Shown: positions 9,024-19,062 of the stretch, piece after piece
Numbering within the stretch: the first letter of the stretch is position 1
How the letters are laid out: each line of letters begins with the position of its first letter
Assembly (NCBI GenBank): GCA_913045175.1
Contig: CAJWQG010000016.1
Location: 1 to 64,000 of the forward strand
From: an uncultured Gammaproteobacteria bacterium
GTDB lineage: Bacteria > Pseudomonadota > Gammaproteobacteria > Pseudomonadales > Azotimanducaceae
DNA: 64,000 nt
Reading direction: 5' to 3'
The notes under the pieces: model-generated
What the model was told of the DNA's origin: nothing
Seen by the model: the letters and a program-made list of their open reading frames with translations, nothing else
The model's database searches: none
Translations under genes and position numbers: made by a program

Positions 9024-9485
9024 ATGAATATGAATGCCTACCGACCACTGCTTTTATTAGTATCTTTGATTTGCAGCGTGATATTGCTCAGTTCCTGCAA
9101 TGGATTTGCCGGCGCTATGCGTAAAGTGACCTATCCACCGGACTTTCTCTACATAAGCGAGGTGCAGCTGCGTTCAAAAATTTATCAGCTTGCCGCCCAG
9201 CTAAGTGTTCTGGAAACAACACTCGCGGGTGATGATAGCGGGGCTGTGAATCAACAACAGAAGACACTGGATATATTGGGTGAAATCGAAAGGATTGGTG
9301 GTGAATTGAAAGCCACTGAATCCGGATCCAATCATCCCTTTCTTGAAGACTATATGGGTGATTTTGTCAGTACCGTAACCCGTGCGCGCATTGCTGCATC
9401 GCTTACCCCGCCACGTTACTACTTATCCGGGCGGGTATCTGGTGCCTGTACCAACTCTCATGAGGTGAATCGCCGCAACGACTAA
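9024..9485 (+). CDS. Small lipoprotein with a degenerate CxxCH-like site
   Basis: 153 residues from the ATG at 9024 (AGGA five bases upstream). Signal peptide LLLLVSLICSVILLSSC ends in an L-S-S-C lipobox, so the mature protein is predicted to be lipidated. The body is helical. The C terminus reads RYYLSGRVSGACTNSHEVNR: a C-x-x-S-H where a c-type haem site would be C-x-x-C-H; TCT (Ser) is one base from TGT (Cys). Function unknown. It converges on the acyl-CoA dehydrogenase, and the two stops share the bases CTAA. Confidence 0.65.
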   Translation: MNMNAYRPLLLLVSLICSVILLSSCNGFAGAMRKVTYPPDFLYISEVQLRSKIYQLAAQLSVLETTLAGDDSGAVNQQQKTLDILGEIERIGGELKATESGSNHPFLEDYMGDFVSTVTRARIAASLTPPRYYLSGRVSGACTNSHEVNRRND

Positions 9486-10681
9486 CCAAAGTACACTCCG
9501 CCATCGGTATTGCGGAGTTTGTCTCTGGCAATCACCATGCGATGTACCTCCGACGGACCCTCGCCGATTCGTTTGACCCTGAGTTCCCGATACCAGCGTT
9601 CAAGGGGCATCTCCTGGGCGACCCCCATGCCGCCGAACATCTGAATTGCCCGGTCAACGACTCTACCGGCAGTTTCTGTACCGTATAGCTTGCAGATGGA
9701 AGCATCTACCTTGCCGGGTTCGCCTGCATCAATCCGTGCCGCGGCTTCGTAAACAAGCAGTCGGGCAGCTTTTAACTCCACTTCGGAATCTGCGATCATC
9801 CACTGGATCGCCTGTTTATCCATTAGCATGCCGTCTCTGGTCGGCCGCTGTTTCACCCAGCCGCAGGCCATATCGAGAGCCTCCTGCGCGATGCCGATGC
9901 ATCCCGCTGCGTAGGGTACCCGCGCATTGACCAGCCAATTTTGTGCGACCCCGAATCCGTGTCCAACCCCACCAAGTACGTTTTCTTCAGGAACCTCGCA
10001 GTCTTCAAGAACAATCTCCCAGGGGGAGAGGGCACGGATGACTTTGATTTCGTTGAAGGTAATTCCCGGGAAGTCCGGCTCAACGATAAACGCCGTAATC
10101 TGTGGTGGATGCCCCTCTTCTCCGTCGTTGGTTCTCGCAAAGATGATGCCATAGGTTGCCAGGCCCGCCCCGGTAATCCACATCTTTCGTCCATTGAGGT
10201 ACCACTTGTCGCCGCGTTTTTCGGCACGGGTAGTGATGTTGTTGCGAGGGTCTGACCCCCCTGTGGGTTCAGTAATAGCGACAAACATATTAGCGTTACC
10301 TTCCACGCAGGGTACGCCATATTTCTCTTTTTGCGCGGCGGTGCCACCCCAGATGACGTTTGGTGGTCCACCCTTAAATGCATTCAGTGCCGGTGCATAA
10401 CCGCCAAGGCGACATTTCGCAGATTCCTCGGCGACGATAATCTGCGTCAGGGCGCTTGCAGGATTGCCACCATATTCATCTGGAACCGCCATTCGGGTGA
10501 GACCCATGTCTTGGGCGATCGCGCGGAGGTGTTCAAGATCTTCAGGTGAGCACCCGGTGGCATCATGAGGCAATTTGTCCTCGATGGGTTTGACTTCCTC
10601 CCGCATGAACCGACGAATCTGATCACGCAGTAGTATGAGTTCTTCCGGCAAGATGAATCCGTAATGATTAGGGTCCGTCAT
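9482..10681 (-). CDS. Acyl-CoA dehydrogenase family protein
   Basis: 399 residues from the ATG at 10681. FAD-dependent alpha,beta-dehydrogenation of an acyl-CoA. Visible are AITEPTGGSDP (flavin/substrate loop), GDKWYLNGRKMWITGAG, the C-terminal QMFGGMGVAQEMPLERWYR block and SEVHRMVIARDKL. Other in-frame starts lie up to 33 bases upstream. Stand-alone transcription unit; the physiological acyl chain is unknown. Confidence 0.9.
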   Translation of the reverse strand: MTDPNHYGFILPEELILLRDQIRRFMREEVKPIEDKLPHDATGCSPEDLEHLRAIAQDMGLTRMAVPDEYGGNPASALTQIIVAEESAKCRLGGYAPALNAFKGGPPNVIWGGTAAQKEKYGVPCVEGNANMFVAITEPTGGSDPRNNITTRAEKRGDKWYLNGRKMWITGAGLATYGIIFARTNDGEEGHPPQITAFIVEPDFPGITFNEIKVIRALSPWEIVLEDCEVPEENVLGGVGHGFGVAQNWLVNARVPYAAGCIGIAQEALDMACGWVKQRPTRDGMLMDKQAIQWMIADSEVELKAARLLVYEAAARIDAGEPGKVDASICKLYGTETAGRVVDRAIQMFGGMGVAQEMPLERWYRELRVKRIGEGPSEVHRMVIARDKLRNTDGGVYFG

Positions 10682-10813
10682 GTCGCGCTCCAGTTCACCA
10701 CGTTTTTTCATCATACCACGAACAATGATCAGGTGGAGCTAGACCTCGGAGGAGCGCTAGTGGTAATTTTCTATCTCTTGCTACTATTGAATACGTTTAT
10801 CCGGACGGCATTG

Positions 10814-11250
10814 ATGGCAGAGCTAAAGACCAAGCAAAACAACGCGTCAGTCACGTCATTCGTGAAGGCAGTGGAGAACGATCAGCGCAGGGCGGATGCG
10901 AAGGAATTGCTCAGACTGTTCAGAGAAGTTACGGGTCATCGGCCCAAAATGTAGGGCGACTCGATTATTGGCTATGGTAGTTATCACTACAAATCTCCGC
11001 GTAGTTCCCAGGAGGGAGACTGGCCACTTACTCGGTTTTCTCCTCGTAAAAGAAACATGACCATCTATATCATGCCGGGCTTCAAGGATAAAAAGGTTCA
11101 GGCGTGGTTGAAGGATCTTGGCAAGCACAAGACTTCGGTCAGTTGTCTATATATCAATAAGCTCTCGGACGTTGACCCTGGAATGCTGAAAAAATCGTAA
11201 ACTTCGGCTTCAAAGAAATGAAGAAACGGCCTAATGGTGGCTACGGATAA
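10814..11250 (+). pseudogene. DUF1801 protein, broken by an amber stop and a frameshift
   Basis: Starts MAELKTKQNNASVTSFV at 10814. At codon 47 the conserved KMWGDS of DUF1801 proteins reads KM-TAG-GDS (stop 10952-10954), one base from TGG. The frame then continues with intact family sequence (IIGYGSYHYK, FSPRKRNMTIYIMPGF, LYINKLSDVD) to LKKS-stop at 11200. Adding one A to the A6 run near 11190-11195 gives LKKIVNFGFKEMKKRPN, ending at 11250, so a second lesion is likely. Probably dead. Confidence 0.75.
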
Positions 11251-11298
11251 CCAGTTATACTTCTGCATGAACTGAAAGGTGATGGCTGATTTAACACT

Positions 11299-12882
11299 AT
11301 GAAATCTCAACAGGGAATCAAACTTACTGATGATCAGATGCGCAGATTTATCTGCGATGGTGTGCTGGTGCTTGATAGTGACGTTTCAGAGAGTATTCAT
11401 CAGACAATCTATGAAAAGATTCAATGGAACAATAATCGTGAATTCAACATGGGTAACAATGTTTTGCCAAGGATTCCCGAGTTGCAGAAGGTCCTGGATT
11501 CACCCGTAATCCATGGTGGCCTCCAGAGTGTCCTGGGCGATGACTATATTCTTCATCCCCACCGGTTTATGCACGCCAGTGAGCCGCTGGATGAAGACAT
11601 GCGGGATATGGAACTGACAGGGCATGAGAATCAGCCGCCGATGGGCAAGGGTTCTTCAGGGGGTAGTGGCTGGCACCAGGACTCGCAAAGCCCATTATCC
11701 AGGGCGCGATACCATGTGCCGCGGTTAGCGATGATTCTTTACTTTCCGCAGGATACACCGATCGAACGTGGTCCGACCCGGGTGATCCCCGGAACGCATC
11801 TACAGGCAGGTTTGCAGGAGAGCAATTTTCCGTTCGCGTTTGTGTGCGACTACGTCAAAGCGGGTACCTGTTTCCTGATTGCTTTTGATATTGCGCACGC
11901 GGCTTTCCCGAATAGAACAGACATGAGCCGCTATATGTTCAAGTTTGTTTTTATGCGAACCAGTCATCCCACGGCGCCCAGTTGGGATGGTGGGACCGAA
12001 ACATGGAAGACGCCAGAGACGCGACTGGGTCAATACGAACACACCAAAGCCTGGTCTTATATCTGGGATTGGATGCGGGGTGCGCGGCGGGAGTTCGTAG
12101 ATAGCGACAGCGATACGGATAAGCTGATTAGCCACCTCAATGGCGGGGACCCGGAGACGGGCCTCAATGCGATTTATGAACTGGCGAGTATGGGTCCGCG
12201 GGCGGTCGATCCTCTGACTCAGAATTTGTTGGTTCATACAGATCGACCGCTGGAGCGTTATAAAAAAGATACCAGGAAAAGAGCGTCTGATGAGGTGCGT
12301 CCGCGTGAATGGAACGAAGGTGCATTTGCCCTTCAGGATGAAGCGTACGCGTTGGGCGCTATCGGTGTACCCGCAATTGATGCGCTTGTCACCTTACTGC
12401 AACACGAAGACCCGTGGATCAAGGTCAATGCTGCATTTGCTTTGGGGGAAGTGGGACCCTGTGCAGGGGTGGCAATGTCCGCCCTGGCCGGGCAATTGAA
12501 GGATGAGCACCATCAGGTAGTTCGCGCCGTACTCGATGCCATTGGTTGTATTGGCGTAGATGCCAGCATTGCGCTACCGGCTATTCGACGGTTGTTATTG
12601 GAGGACAATCCGGCCTGGCAGGAGAAATTGATGCGTGGATGGACTGGCGAGAGTCAGGTTCGCTTCAATGCGATGTGCGCGCTCCTGAACTCCGACATTC
12701 CTGTTACTGATATCGAAGATCTTCTGGTTGGTACATTTCGTGACCCCAACGGTTACGTGCCGGCCCTGGCACTCGAAGCACTTACCCGGCACGGTAGTCC
12801 GCAAGGCTTACGATCTGCCCTGACGTTTCTAAAGACACATCGCTGGGATGATTCGCTCGCAAACGAGCAACGAGTTTACTAG
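11299..12882 (+). CDS. Phytanoyl-CoA dioxygenase-like Fe/2-oxoglutarate oxygenase with C-terminal HEAT repeats
   Basis: 527 residues. The N-terminal PhyH-type domain (about 1-260) has the iron ligands in WHQDSQ (H126, D128) and DIAHAA (H200) and a probable 2-oxoglutarate Arg in MSRYMFKF (R211). The remaining half contains HEAT/PBS-lyase-type helical repeats (AYALGAIGVPAIDALVTLL, VNAAFALGEVGPCAG). The repeats may bind a carrier or partner protein. A close paralogue lies at 31542-33149. The stop TAG overlaps the stop of the convergent gene in a shared CTAG. Substrate unknown. Confidence 0.85.
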   Translation: MKSQQGIKLTDDQMRRFICDGVLVLDSDVSESIHQTIYEKIQWNNNREFNMGNNVLPRIPELQKVLDSPVIHGGLQSVLGDDYILHPHRFMHASEPLDEDMRDMELTGHENQPPMGKGSSGGSGWHQDSQSPLSRARYHVPRLAMILYFPQDTPIERGPTRVIPGTHLQAGLQESNFPFAFVCDYVKAGTCFLIAFDIAHAAFPNRTDMSRYMFKFVFMRTSHPTAPSWDGGTETWKTPETRLGQYEHTKAWSYIWDWMRGARREFVDSDSDTDKLISHLNGGDPETGLNAIYELASMGPRAVDPLTQNLLVHTDRPLERYKKDTRKRASDEVRPREWNEGAFALQDEAYALGAIGVPAIDALVTLLQHEDPWIKVNAAFALGEVGPCAGVAMSALAGQLKDEHHQVVRAVLDAIGCIGVDASIALPAIRRLLLEDNPAWQEKLMRGWTGESQVRFNAMCALLNSDIPVTDIEDLLVGTFRDPNGYVPALALEALTRHGSPQGLRSALTFLKTHRWDDSLANEQRVY

Positions 12883-13259
12883 GGCTGAAAGAACGCCATT
12901 AGAAACAGATAATTTGCGATGGCGAAAACTGCAAAGAACACATAGGTTGATACTTGGTCTACCAAACCTTCATCGATGTTGATTGGCAATACCTTGTCGA
13001 GCATGTATTTGACGTAAATGTTCGCTGACGGTCGTACGCCGAGTTTGTCTTTGATTCTCCAGTGCACATCGGTCATCAGGCAATAGCCGAATCCATAGAT
13101 GAGCCCCAGCCCAAACCACGACAGGAAGACTAACCAGACAAGCACGAAGTGCGGTAGTTGTGTTTCGTAAAAGGCCCAACCTACCAGTAAGAAAAAGATG
13201 GCTGACAGGTGGATTATGTGCATAAATAAATCCAGAAATTGCCACAATGACTTCAACAT
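12879..13259 (-). CDS. Small integral membrane protein, DUF2784-like
   Basis: 126 residues with about four hydrophobic segments (roughly residues 10-30, 37-57, and two packed near 100-124 and the intervening region). The order helix-helix-GYCLMTDVHWRIK-hydrophilic-YVKYMLDKV-helix resembles DUF2784 proteins, where an invariant Cys-Pro-Leu-Thr-like turn is followed by a basic segment. Assignment is tentative. Divergent from the hydroxylase gene; about 190 bases between them must hold both promoters. Confidence 0.55.
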   Translation of the reverse strand: MLKSLWQFLDLFMHIIHLSAIFFLLVGWAFYETQLPHFVLVWLVFLSWFGLGLIYGFGYCLMTDVHWRIKDKLGVRPSANIYVKYMLDKVLPINIDEGLVDQVSTYVFFAVFAIANYLFLMAFFQP

Positions 13260-13449
13260 TTGTTAATTCCTGAGTCAGGGCCACCGATCGGAAATCAGAA
13301 CCCAGAACGACCAGTTTGGATTGTCATTGTCGAAGGTCTCTCGGTACTTGTCTACGGTATTATTCTCACGGCGCCTACTGCTCAGCGCTTCTGCATCACC
13401 TGTGGTTGGATGAATTGTTTCTTCGATGACTTGCTGGCACGGTTTGCCA

Positions 13450-14574
13450 ATGAGTGAGCGACTGCGTATTGGTGAGGGCCAGGTCAGTGGGTATCTGTCT
13501 ATTAGCCTGGGACTGATCTCATTAGGCGGCGTAATCTGTTTCCATTTTCCAGAGTACTTCACCACTGCAGAATTCAGATCCCTGTACCCGACTGAAATGC
13601 TGCGATGGCTTTTGTTGCTGTGTTTGATACTGGCGTTTGGCTTTGCTCTTTTAAGTTTCCTCCTCGGTACTTCCTCTAAACTTGCGTTCACGGGTGTGAT
13701 GATTACGGCTCTCGCCGTGGTCTTGGGAGGACACACTGTCGAGATCGATGAATTCGAACAGAGTCTCTACTCTATCAGTCTCGACTGGTTGCTGATTGAT
13801 ATTGTTGTCCTGTCAGCGATATTTGTTCCCATAGAGTTGTTCCTGCCGAAACGGGAGTCGCAAACCAAATTCCATGAGGAATGGCGGACCGATCTTGTAT
13901 ATTTCGCGATTAGTCACCTCTTAGTGCAACTAACCGCGGTTATCATCAAGACGCCTGCGGAGTTTATTTTTCGTGACTGGGGCCTGAATGATGTTCAGTC
14001 TGTGGTGTCAGGTTGGCCGTTTCTGATCCAGGTGTTTGTGGCAATACTGGTCGCTGACTTGTGCCAATACACGATCCACAGGGCCTTTCACCGATTGCCG
14101 TACCTTTGGCGCGTTCACTCGGTACACCATTCTATTTGGGCCGTGGACTGGATCGCAGGTTCCAGGCTACATCTGGTAGATATCCTGATTACCCGCTCGC
14201 TATCCTACATTCCTCTCTATGCTTTGGGATTCTCCATGGCGGCTTTCTACACCTATGTTGCGATTGTCTCGATCCAGGCAGTCGCTGCACATGCCAATAC
14301 CAGGCTACCGTTTGGGTATCTCAAATACCTTCTGGTCACGCCCCAGTATCACCACTGGCATCACACGGAAGATCCGAAATTCTATGATCGGAACTTTGCA
14401 ATCCATCTGCCTCTGGTCGATAAGCTTTTTGGAACCTATTACTTGCCCGGCGATCAATGGCCAGACAGTTTCGGGCTGGCGACGACACAGTTTCCAAAGG
14501 GATATCTTAGACAGTTGGTTTATCCGTTCTTTACTGATCCAACTATGGATGTAGCAGAACCGTCTCGGCGCTGA
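13450..14574 (+). CDS. Sterol desaturase / fatty acid hydroxylase family membrane protein
   Basis: 374 residues from ATG 13450. Several membrane spans are followed by the histidine clusters of membrane di-iron oxygenases: HRAFHR, HSVHHS and HHWHH. Such enzymes hydroxylate or desaturate sterols, carotenoids or acyl chains. The long hydrophobic N-terminal half is longer than in the minimal family. The start is weak (no clear Shine-Dalgarno); upstream in-frame codons exist to 13426. Confidence 0.85.
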   Translation: MSERLRIGEGQVSGYLSISLGLISLGGVICFHFPEYFTTAEFRSLYPTEMLRWLLLLCLILAFGFALLSFLLGTSSKLAFTGVMITALAVVLGGHTVEIDEFEQSLYSISLDWLLIDIVVLSAIFVPIELFLPKRESQTKFHEEWRTDLVYFAISHLLVQLTAVIIKTPAEFIFRDWGLNDVQSVVSGWPFLIQVFVAILVADLCQYTIHRAFHRLPYLWRVHSVHHSIWAVDWIAGSRLHLVDILITRSLSYIPLYALGFSMAAFYTYVAIVSIQAVAAHANTRLPFGYLKYLLVTPQYHHWHHTEDPKFYDRNFAIHLPLVDKLFGTYYLPGDQWPDSFGLATTQFPKGYLRQLVYPFFTDPTMDVAEPSRR

Positions 14575-14650
14575 CGTTGGGTTTCTCACTTGTTCAATAT
14601 AGACAGGTAAGTTGTGTTTAGTACACTGAGGACAGAAATGGGAGGCATGT

Positions 14651-14755
14651 ATGAAAGTAGCACTCAGTGGCGCCGGTTACGTTGTCATAACTTTTGTATC
14701 GCAAGGATACACTCGATTGAAGAATTTCACTCTTGGCAAAGAAGCCTCGTTATAG
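14651..14755 (+). pseudogene. Possible remnant of a nucleotide-sugar (UDP-glucose-type) dehydrogenase
   Basis: A 34-codon frame with a good GGAGG six bases upstream. It begins MKVALSGAGYVV, close to the GxGYVG Rossmann start of UDP-glucose/UDP-mannuronate 6-dehydrogenases, then loses similarity and stops. It overlaps the start of the broken polysaccharide polymerase gene, which fits a decayed polysaccharide locus. Only about 11 residues support the call. Confidence 0.35.
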
Positions 14756-16727
14756 CAGTCAAGAATTGATGGCCCACTGGGTTGGCTGCACTGCGTTACT
14801 AGTTGTTCTGGTTGCTCCAATCAATATGGCACTTGGGATACACATGTTTCTCAAGGACTCGGTGCTCGAAGTTTTCATTGCTGTTTCCGTTGTACTTTTC
14901 TTTTTCTTTAGCCGCCAGGTACGTTATCGAACTGATGCGCTGGCGATTGCACTGATTGCAACGATGACGTGGGGTGTCATCAGCGTCATATGGAGCACGA
15001 ACCCGGATTACAGTGTTGTACGTCTGCTGCACTGGGTCGCTGCAGGCGCGGTGGCAGGTGCTGCACTGCAACTTCAGCAGCAGCGTGATCGCTTCGTTGT
15101 GCTAAGGTATTTGTTTGCATCCGGGTGTTTTGTGGCGGTGCTCGGTATGATGCAACACCTGGGAGGGTTCGATGCAATCGCTCAGGCGAAACCGCCGGCC
15201 GCGACCTTCGCTAATCGCAATATGGCGATGCACATTATCGTGGTCAGCTGGTGGTTAGGACCGCTACTGATGATCCTAGATCAGGGCGGTTGGCGTCATC
15301 GTCTATGGCAATACATATATAGCGTGGGGGCAGCATTGATGCTCGCCTTTGCAACCTATACGGAAACTCGAGCCGCGCTGGTGGCGATAGGTATACAAAG
15401 TGTGTTGCTTGCTTCGTACTTTCTGATTACCAAAATCAGAGGTGTTTGGATCCCGGAGGCAGGAAACATTAGTCGACGAGCGTTAGCAGTCGGCGTGCTG
15501 GTGCTTATTTTGTTTACCAATATAGGCTCGGGTGGGTTTGATCCTGTATGGACCAAAGATGTGAACCTTACCCAGCTTGCTGACCCGATTGAAGATGAAA
15601 CTGGCTATGAGCGATTGGTTTTCTGGGGAAGCACGCTCGACATTATCAGGGATCACAGCATTCCCGGCGTGGGTCTTGGCGCCTTTGAATAGGTTTATCC
15701 TGCTTATTCGCACGGTAACGCCATTACACTGGTGCGAGCGCATAATGATTTTCTGCAAACGATTGCTGAACTTGGCCTTGTCGGTGGGATGCTGATTGCG
15801 GCGGTATTGGGCATGCTCATCTGGCGCGAAATTTCGCTAATGTTCATGGCGAGACAGGGTGATTTTTTATCGGTGTCGATGCTCGTTTTGCTTGGGGGAA
15901 TCGCGGTCAATGCGGTATTCAGCTTTCCACTGCAGCTTATTGCGCCACTGGTTTTCATCGCCATATACCTCGGTTTGCTAATTGGCCTGGACGATACGGC
16001 GGTGGTTAAAGTCAAAAGACTGCCAGTGATATTGCTGGTCACTCCTTTAACACTGGCGGTCATCTACTTGAATTTTGACTCGAGCAAAACGCTTGAGCGT
16101 CTTGATCGAAGCGCTGCAACGACATCATGGCAGCAACCGGCAGAATTCAATACGCTGCTGCAGCATCCGATGTTTGCGCATCTGACTCGCATTCTGGCCC
16201 AACGATATCAGACGGCCGCACCGCAATGGGCAGAAAATATCGCGCGTGGTTTCTACTCCCTCAATGGCGATGATGTGGTTATCAACAATACACTCGCGCT
16301 CGCGTTGGTGTTTCAAAAACAGCATGAGGAAGCGGAAGAGATAATCGCTCATACCCTGGGTATGGAACCCAAAGGCTATTATCGAAGCTATGAGAATGAA
16401 ATTATCATGGCAACCAATGTGATGGATCGCGCCCGGTTGAGCGAGATTCTTGAACAGCTGGATAGTGAGCCAAGGCATCTCTTAACCATGCAACAAAATA
16501 CATTGGTACAGATGGCCAAGACCGCATCTAATCTGGGAGATCTGGCTCGCGCCGAGAAGCTGCTGAGAGAGAATCTCGCACTGCATCCCAGGGACTTTGA
16601 AACTCACCGCACTTTTTTGTTATTGCTGACTCGATCGAAACGGGTGGGAGAGGCAGAAGCGCATCGAAGTCAATTGTCATCCTATGGATTATCTGAGGGA
16701 AAAATAGCCAGGTTGGGTGCTCAATAG
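14733..16727 (+). pseudogene. O-antigen ligase/Wzy-family membrane protein, interrupted by TAG
   Basis: First part (319 codons from a TTG at 14733) has about ten membrane spans and ends GVGLGAFE, the start of the Wzy_C motif. A TAG at 15690-15692 follows, after which the same frame resumes VYPAYSHGN...RAHNDFLQTIAELG, the normal continuation, then further spans and a TPR-like tail to 16727. Only the one stop separates the halves. The protein would ligate or polymerise O-antigen-type glycans in the inner membrane. Read as inactivated unless suppressed. Confidence 0.75.
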
Positions 16728-16791
16728 TGATCCCGCAGGAGTTAGACCCGTATGGTATTGTGGGATTAACGAAGAAAAACGGGGCATAGGT

Positions 16792-17856
16792 ATGGACTTC
16801 GGGTTATCCGCAGGGGGAATCAGTCAGCTGGATCATGTTGTCGAGGCAGAATCCCTGGGTTATGACTTTTGCTGGGTCGGTGATTCGCCCATGTTGTTCT
16901 CGAACCCGTGGCCAACACTTGCCATGCTGGCCCAGAAGACTCATCGCATAAGAATTGGTACCGGCGTCGCCGTGGCGGGCGTCCGAAGTGCACCGGATGC
17001 GGCGAACGCCATTGCCACGATTAATCAGCTTGCCCCGGGTCGGGTGTTTTTTGGTATTGGTACCGGTAACACAGCCATGCGTACACTTGGCCGTCCGCCA
17101 ATGCGCGTGAAACCTTTTGGCGAATATCTCCGGCTGGTGAGGGGGCTTCTGCATGGTGAGGAGGTAACCTATGGCGATGAGGATGAGGCCGCAGCGATTC
17201 GATTTCAATGGGCTGGTAAAGGGCACTACGACATAAGCGAGCCTATCCCCATTCACGTCGGTGGTTTTGGGCCGCGTGCCCAGGCGCTGGCGGGTGAGTT
17301 TGGCGATGGTCTGATTACCGGTATTCCCAGGGGCGGAACTGTGACCCAGGCCCTTGCCAATGTAAAACGCGGCGCGGATCGGGCAGGTCGTTCAGTCGAT
17401 GATTTCTATACCAGTGCGCTCGTAAATCTGATGATGCTTGAGCCAGGAGAAAAGCTGGATTCCGAGCGGGTTATCAAGGAATGCGGGCCATCCATTATGG
17501 CGAATGTTCACTACCTGGTGGATGCCGTCCGAGATGCAGGCATTGAAGTGCCAGACTACATACTCCCGATCTGGGATGACTATTTAAAGTTCCATGAGTC
17601 ACGTGAAGCCAAGCATCGCCACCAGCAGTTGCACCAGAGTCATTACAGCTACATCGATGATGATGAATCGCGCTTTATGACACCGGAATTGGTCAAGGTA
17701 TTCTGTATTGTCGGCGAGCCAGATGACATCATTGAGCAGCTACTGGCGCTGGAGGAAGAAGGGCTGAATGCGATCAGTTTCATTCCTCCAGGCAAAAGAA
17801 CCGGGGAAGTGCATCACGCCTTTGCGAAAAACGTTATCGCCAGGATGCGTGGCTAG
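16792..17856 (+). CDS. LLM-class flavin-dependent oxidoreductase (luciferase-like)
   Basis: 354 residues from ATG 16792. The bacterial luciferase-like TIM barrel is visible: ESLGYDFCWVGDS, then PWPTLAMLAQKTHRIRIGTGV, GRVFFGIGTGNTAMRTLG and IHVGGFGPRAQALAGEFGDG. The family uses reduced FMN or F420; which cofactor is not decidable here. It converges on the downstream Gfo/Idh/MocA gene. Upstream in-frame codons to 16717 would overlap the pseudogene tail and lack a Shine-Dalgarno. Confidence 0.85.
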   Translation: MDFGLSAGGISQLDHVVEAESLGYDFCWVGDSPMLFSNPWPTLAMLAQKTHRIRIGTGVAVAGVRSAPDAANAIATINQLAPGRVFFGIGTGNTAMRTLGRPPMRVKPFGEYLRLVRGLLHGEEVTYGDEDEAAAIRFQWAGKGHYDISEPIPIHVGGFGPRAQALAGEFGDGLITGIPRGGTVTQALANVKRGADRAGRSVDDFYTSALVNLMMLEPGEKLDSERVIKECGPSIMANVHYLVDAVRDAGIEVPDYILPIWDDYLKFHESREAKHRHQQLHQSHYSYIDDDESRFMTPELVKVFCIVGEPDDIIEQLLALEEEGLNAISFIPPGKRTGEVHHAFAKNVIARMRG

Positions 17857-17862
17857 CAGCTA

Positions 17863-18990
17863 CTAAAGATCCGCTAGCTGAACAGTTTTACCTGTGGCTG
17901 CCGCTTCGTAGATACCGAGGATAAGCTTCATTGAACCCAGTATCGCCTTGCCACTACTGATGGGCTCTGCGCCTGTCTGGCAACACTCTGCAAAGTGCAG
18001 AATCTCGTTGGTAAAGCAATTATCACTGGGCAATCCGTGATTGCCGCCGTCAAGTTGCTTAAAGTGACCCATGATATCTTCCAGGCCTTTCATTTCCCGG
18101 CTCGGGCTCCCATCGCGTCTATTGATGGGCGCAGTCTCTGGCGTGTCTCGTGTTGGTGAGGATACGACCACAGGACCAAAATGATCACCTTTATATATAG
18201 GCAGAGTAGGTAGCGAATACAAAGCGCCTTCGCTGCCGTATAGCGTATATCCTTGTGATACGGGTGACCGGGGAGCGTTCCAAAGGCACATCACCGTTCC
18301 CACCGCACCGTTTTCAAATTCCAGCGTAGCGCACAACATATCCTCGGCGTCGTTCAGAAGTCGTTCGGAGGTCGACTTCTTAACGCCGGTGACACTCTTA
18401 ACTTCTCCCACCAGGTATCTCACGATATCCGTTTCGTGAATCGTGTTAGTCATGCCGATGCCGCCGCCGGCTTTGCCATCAAGCATCCAGTGGCCTTCTC
18501 TTAAACTGCCAACCGCGTTCATATTGATGTCGATCTTCGCGGCATTGATGGTGCCGAGTTCACCCTCCGCCAGCAGTTTTTTCACTGCCTCTGTCGTTGG
18601 AGAGAATCGCAGCATATGAGCAATCATCAGGGTCACACCGGCCTTGTCGGTTTCCTCGATCATTTTGAGGCACTCATTCATGTCATTTCCCATAGGTTTT
18701 TCGACCAATGAGTGTTTGCCGGCTTTGGCTGCTGCAATGACGATCGGTGCGTGGGTGTCGTGCCCCGTGCAAATGTCCACAGCGTCAATATCTGCTTTGT
18801 TCAGCATCGTCTCGTAGTCGAGATAAATATCATCGACCCCAGCTTCTGCAGCGCGTTCTTTTGCGGCGTCTTCAAAAATGTCACAGACCGCGGTGAGTTT
18901 TACTTTGTCCGGAAAGTCTTTGAATACAGGTAGATGTGATCGGGATATTCCCCCTGTGCCAATAAGTCCGATCTTGAGTGGTTCTGCCAT
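17863..18990 (-). CDS. Gfo/Idh/MocA family NAD(P)-dependent oxidoreductase
   Basis: 375 residues. LKIGLIGTGGISRSHL is the Rossmann nucleotide-binding loop, LVEKPMGNDM the EKP motif, and LRFSPTTEAV begins the substrate-binding domain. AAGGAGC precedes the ATG. The family oxidises or reduces sugars, inositols and related compounds. It is intact, in contrast to the 5'-truncated relative at 1-717, which is only cut by the window edge. Confidence 0.88.
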   Translation of the reverse strand: MAEPLKIGLIGTGGISRSHLPVFKDFPDKVKLTAVCDIFEDAAKERAAEAGVDDIYLDYETMLNKADIDAVDICTGHDTHAPIVIAAAKAGKHSLVEKPMGNDMNECLKMIEETDKAGVTLMIAHMLRFSPTTEAVKKLLAEGELGTINAAKIDINMNAVGSLREGHWMLDGKAGGGIGMTNTIHETDIVRYLVGEVKSVTGVKKSTSERLLNDAEDMLCATLEFENGAVGTVMCLWNAPRSPVSQGYTLYGSEGALYSLPTLPIYKGDHFGPVVVSSPTRDTPETAPINRRDGSPSREMKGLEDIMGHFKQLDGGNHGLPSDNCFTNEILHFAECCQTGAEPISSGKAILGSMKLILGIYEAAATGKTVQLADL

Positions 18991-19062
18991 TTCTTGCTCC
19001 TTTTCCTAGCTTTAGTGTTTCAATATAACCCGAACATCAAATGAAAAGCTTTATTCGAGTCT

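Noticed and set aside
9853-10383. Long antisense frames inside the acyl-CoA dehydrogenase and other genes
   Set aside because: They mirror strongly conserved coding genes on the other strand, lack ribosome-binding sites and show no family motifs.
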